64,000 nucleotides of DNA from G963665545 sp963665545 (GTDB taxonomy: Bacteria; Pseudomonadota; Gammaproteobacteria; Xanthomonadales; SZUA-36): positions 1 through 64,000 of the forward strand of contig CAXXKZ010000004.1 of the NCBI GenBank assembly GCA_963665545.2. The letters are read 5' to 3'. The position numbers were made by a program, and so were the translations under genes. Under the pieces are notes generated by a model. That model saw nothing but the letters and a program-made list of their open reading frames with translations. It searched no databases and was not told the DNA's origin. Below are positions 62,647-64,000 of the stretch, in pieces. Numbering within the stretch: position 1 is the stretch's first letter; every line of letters starts with the position of its first letter.

Positions 62647-64000
62647 ATGACTTATCAAAGCACGAACACCATAAAAAGCAGAGTCCGAAGATGGCGGCAA
62701 TTCTTTCGCGAGGCCCTGAGCGAAAACGAAACTGACTTCACCAGCGGCCCGATTGGTCGGGCGCTGGGCTTATTGGCCATACCGATGATGTTGGAAATGG
62801 CCATGGAGGCCATTTTCGCAGTTGTTGACATAGCCTTTGTTTCCCGGCTCGGCACTGATGCCGTCGCCGCAGTGGGCATTACCGAAGCTCTGATTACGAT
62901 TCTCTATGCCGTGGCCATTGGGCTGGGTATGAGCGTAACCGCCATGGTATCGCGGCGCATCGGCGCCAAAGACGCAGAAGGTGCGGCCCAGGTGACAGGC
63001 CAGGCCATATGGATTGGTGGCCTGCTGGCGCTGGTAACCGGTGTGCTGGGCGTGAGTTTTGCCACGGATATGCTGCGGCTCATGGGCGCAAGCGAGGCGG
63101 TGATCGACACCGGGAGTGGCTTTACCGCCGTGTTGCTGGGTGGTTCGGCCAGCATTGTGTACCTGTTTCTGCTCAATGCGGCGCTGCGTGGCGCCGGGGA
63201 TGCGCCGGTGGCCTTGCGCTCACTGGCGATTGCCAACGCCTGCAACATTGTGCTGGATCCCTGTCTGATCTTCGGCCTCGGGCCTTTTCCGGAAATGGGT
63301 GTCACCGGTGCGGCCGTGGCGACCACAATCGGGCGGGGCATTGGCGTGTTGTATCTGGCCAGGTACCTGGCCCCGTTCAGGCGGTCGGCTGAGATTCAAG
63401 TTGCACCATTTGAGGCTGGTTGGCGGCCTGATTCTTCGATTGCTGAAAATTTCGGTAGGCGGCATTGCGCAGTTCCTGATTGCCACCTCGAGTTGGATCA
63501 TCATCATGCGCATCGTCGCGCTTTACGGCAGCGCGCCCGTGGCGGCCTATACGATTGCGCTGCGGCTGGTCGAGTTCGCCTTCTTGCCGGCCTGGGGCCT
63601 GGGAAATGCAGCGGCGACGCTGGTAGGTCAGAATCTGGGCGCCGGCAAGCCCGAGCGTGCGGCGCGGTCTGCCTGGCGGACAACGCTCTACAACGGGGTG
63701 TTCATGACCGTGCTGGGCGTGATCTTCGTGGCCATGGCGCCAGATGTCATCGCGTTGTTCACCGCAGAGCCCGAAGTATTGCGCTTTGGCATTGCCTGCT
63801 TGCAGATCATGGGTGTGGGTTATCCGATGTATGCAGTGGGCATGATTATCGTCCAGGCGCTCAACGGGGCCGGCGATACCTGGACGCCTTCAGTGTTGAA
63901 TTTTGTTTGCTTTTGGCTGATACAGATTCCGCTGGCATACGCACTGGCGACCACCGGGCTCGCAACGCCGGGCGGTTATGGGCCCAATGGCGTGTTCATC
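62647..64000 (+). pseudogene. MATE-family efflux transporter, frameshifted and cut by window end
   Basis: A multidrug/toxin extrusion transporter. From ATG 62647: TSGPIGRALGLLAIPMMLEMAMEA, then AVVDIAFVSRLGTDAVAAVG, are MATE N-lobe landmarks. At about 63371 the frame shifts by one: an extra C in GGCCCCG changes YLARSGGRLRFKL. From there the second frame continues to the window end (ATSSWIIIMRIVALYGSAPVAAYTIALR, LGNAAATLVGQNLGAGKPERA, GAGDTWTPSVLNF). About 450 residues are present; the last segments are outside. One homopolymer base would restore the gene. Confidence 0.85.

Noticed and set aside
1..64000. CRISPR array, tRNA or rRNA genes
   Set aside because: No regularly spaced direct repeats and no tRNA-like cloverleaf or rRNA stretches were seen on either strand.

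Overview
This window reads as a chromosomal segment of a free-living, probably aquatic, heterotrophic gammaproteobacterium. The evidence is gene content: a GreB elongation factor, RimO, an AddB-like/AddA-like repair pair of the gammaproteobacterial type, an IbpA-like small heat-shock protein, TonB-dependent receptors of the TBDT type and many signal-peptide-bearing peptidases. Genus cannot be assigned from sequence reading alone. There is no rRNA, tRNA, CRISPR array or prophage that I can see.

Layout. 1-1115: a PDZ/multi-TM membrane protein. 1120-1516: first copy of a composite palindromic repeat. 1519-28313: a dense cluster for secreted peptide breakdown: two divergent gamma-glutamyltranspeptidase-like enzymes, an S9 dipeptidyl-peptidase lipoprotein, an M1 aminopeptidase lipoprotein, a sodium/solute symporter, an M20 AbgB-like amidohydrolase, an FAD oxidoreductase fused to a TonB-dependent receptor, a second receptor, an SRPBCC protein, a DECR-type SDR (frameshifted), DoxX, a CapA-like phosphoesterase, an M24 Xaa-Pro peptidase, an S15 X-Pro peptidase, an amidohydrolase, an NTF2-like protein and a CPBP membrane protease facing an ArsR-type regulator. 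29012-30643: a second repeat copy split by an IS110-family element. 30644-34943: a MacAB-like exporter. 35100-43155: a possible ncRNA, a CHASE2 adenylate cyclase, a FecR protein, an aminotransferase, an HExxH protein of unknown family and an SRAP protein. 43239-49622: a 266-bp inverted-repeat element and the AddB/AddA-like nuclease-helicase pair. 49784-54907: a sugar transferase, an rRNA methyltransferase, RimO and a CDF transporter. 55021-57718: an ECF sigma/anti-sigma-like/PDZ operon. 57837-59025: greB and hsp20. 59089-59685: a third repeat copy. 59702-62203: agmatine deiminase and a PLP decarboxylase. 62647-64000: a MATE transporter, cut by the window end.

Most striking observations. (1) The IS110-family element carries, in its 5' non-coding end, a bridge-RNA-like layout: two loops whose guide segments match, in the expected order and polarity, the target and the element's own ends. 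The spelled target is the conserved core of the window's palindromic repeat family, and the element sits exactly inside one copy. (2) That repeat family has a conserved core with arms that change sequence but keep pairing, which suggests selection on an RNA or cruciform structure. (3) The oxidoreductase/receptor region is a fossil mosaic: a tandem duplication was collapsed so that an oxidoreductase lost its stop, a receptor lost its signal peptide, and fragments of three neighbours remain between intact genes. (4) Several otherwise intact genes (SDR, ABC permease, MATE) carry single-base insertions in short homopolymers, so assembly error should be excluded before they are called pseudogenes.
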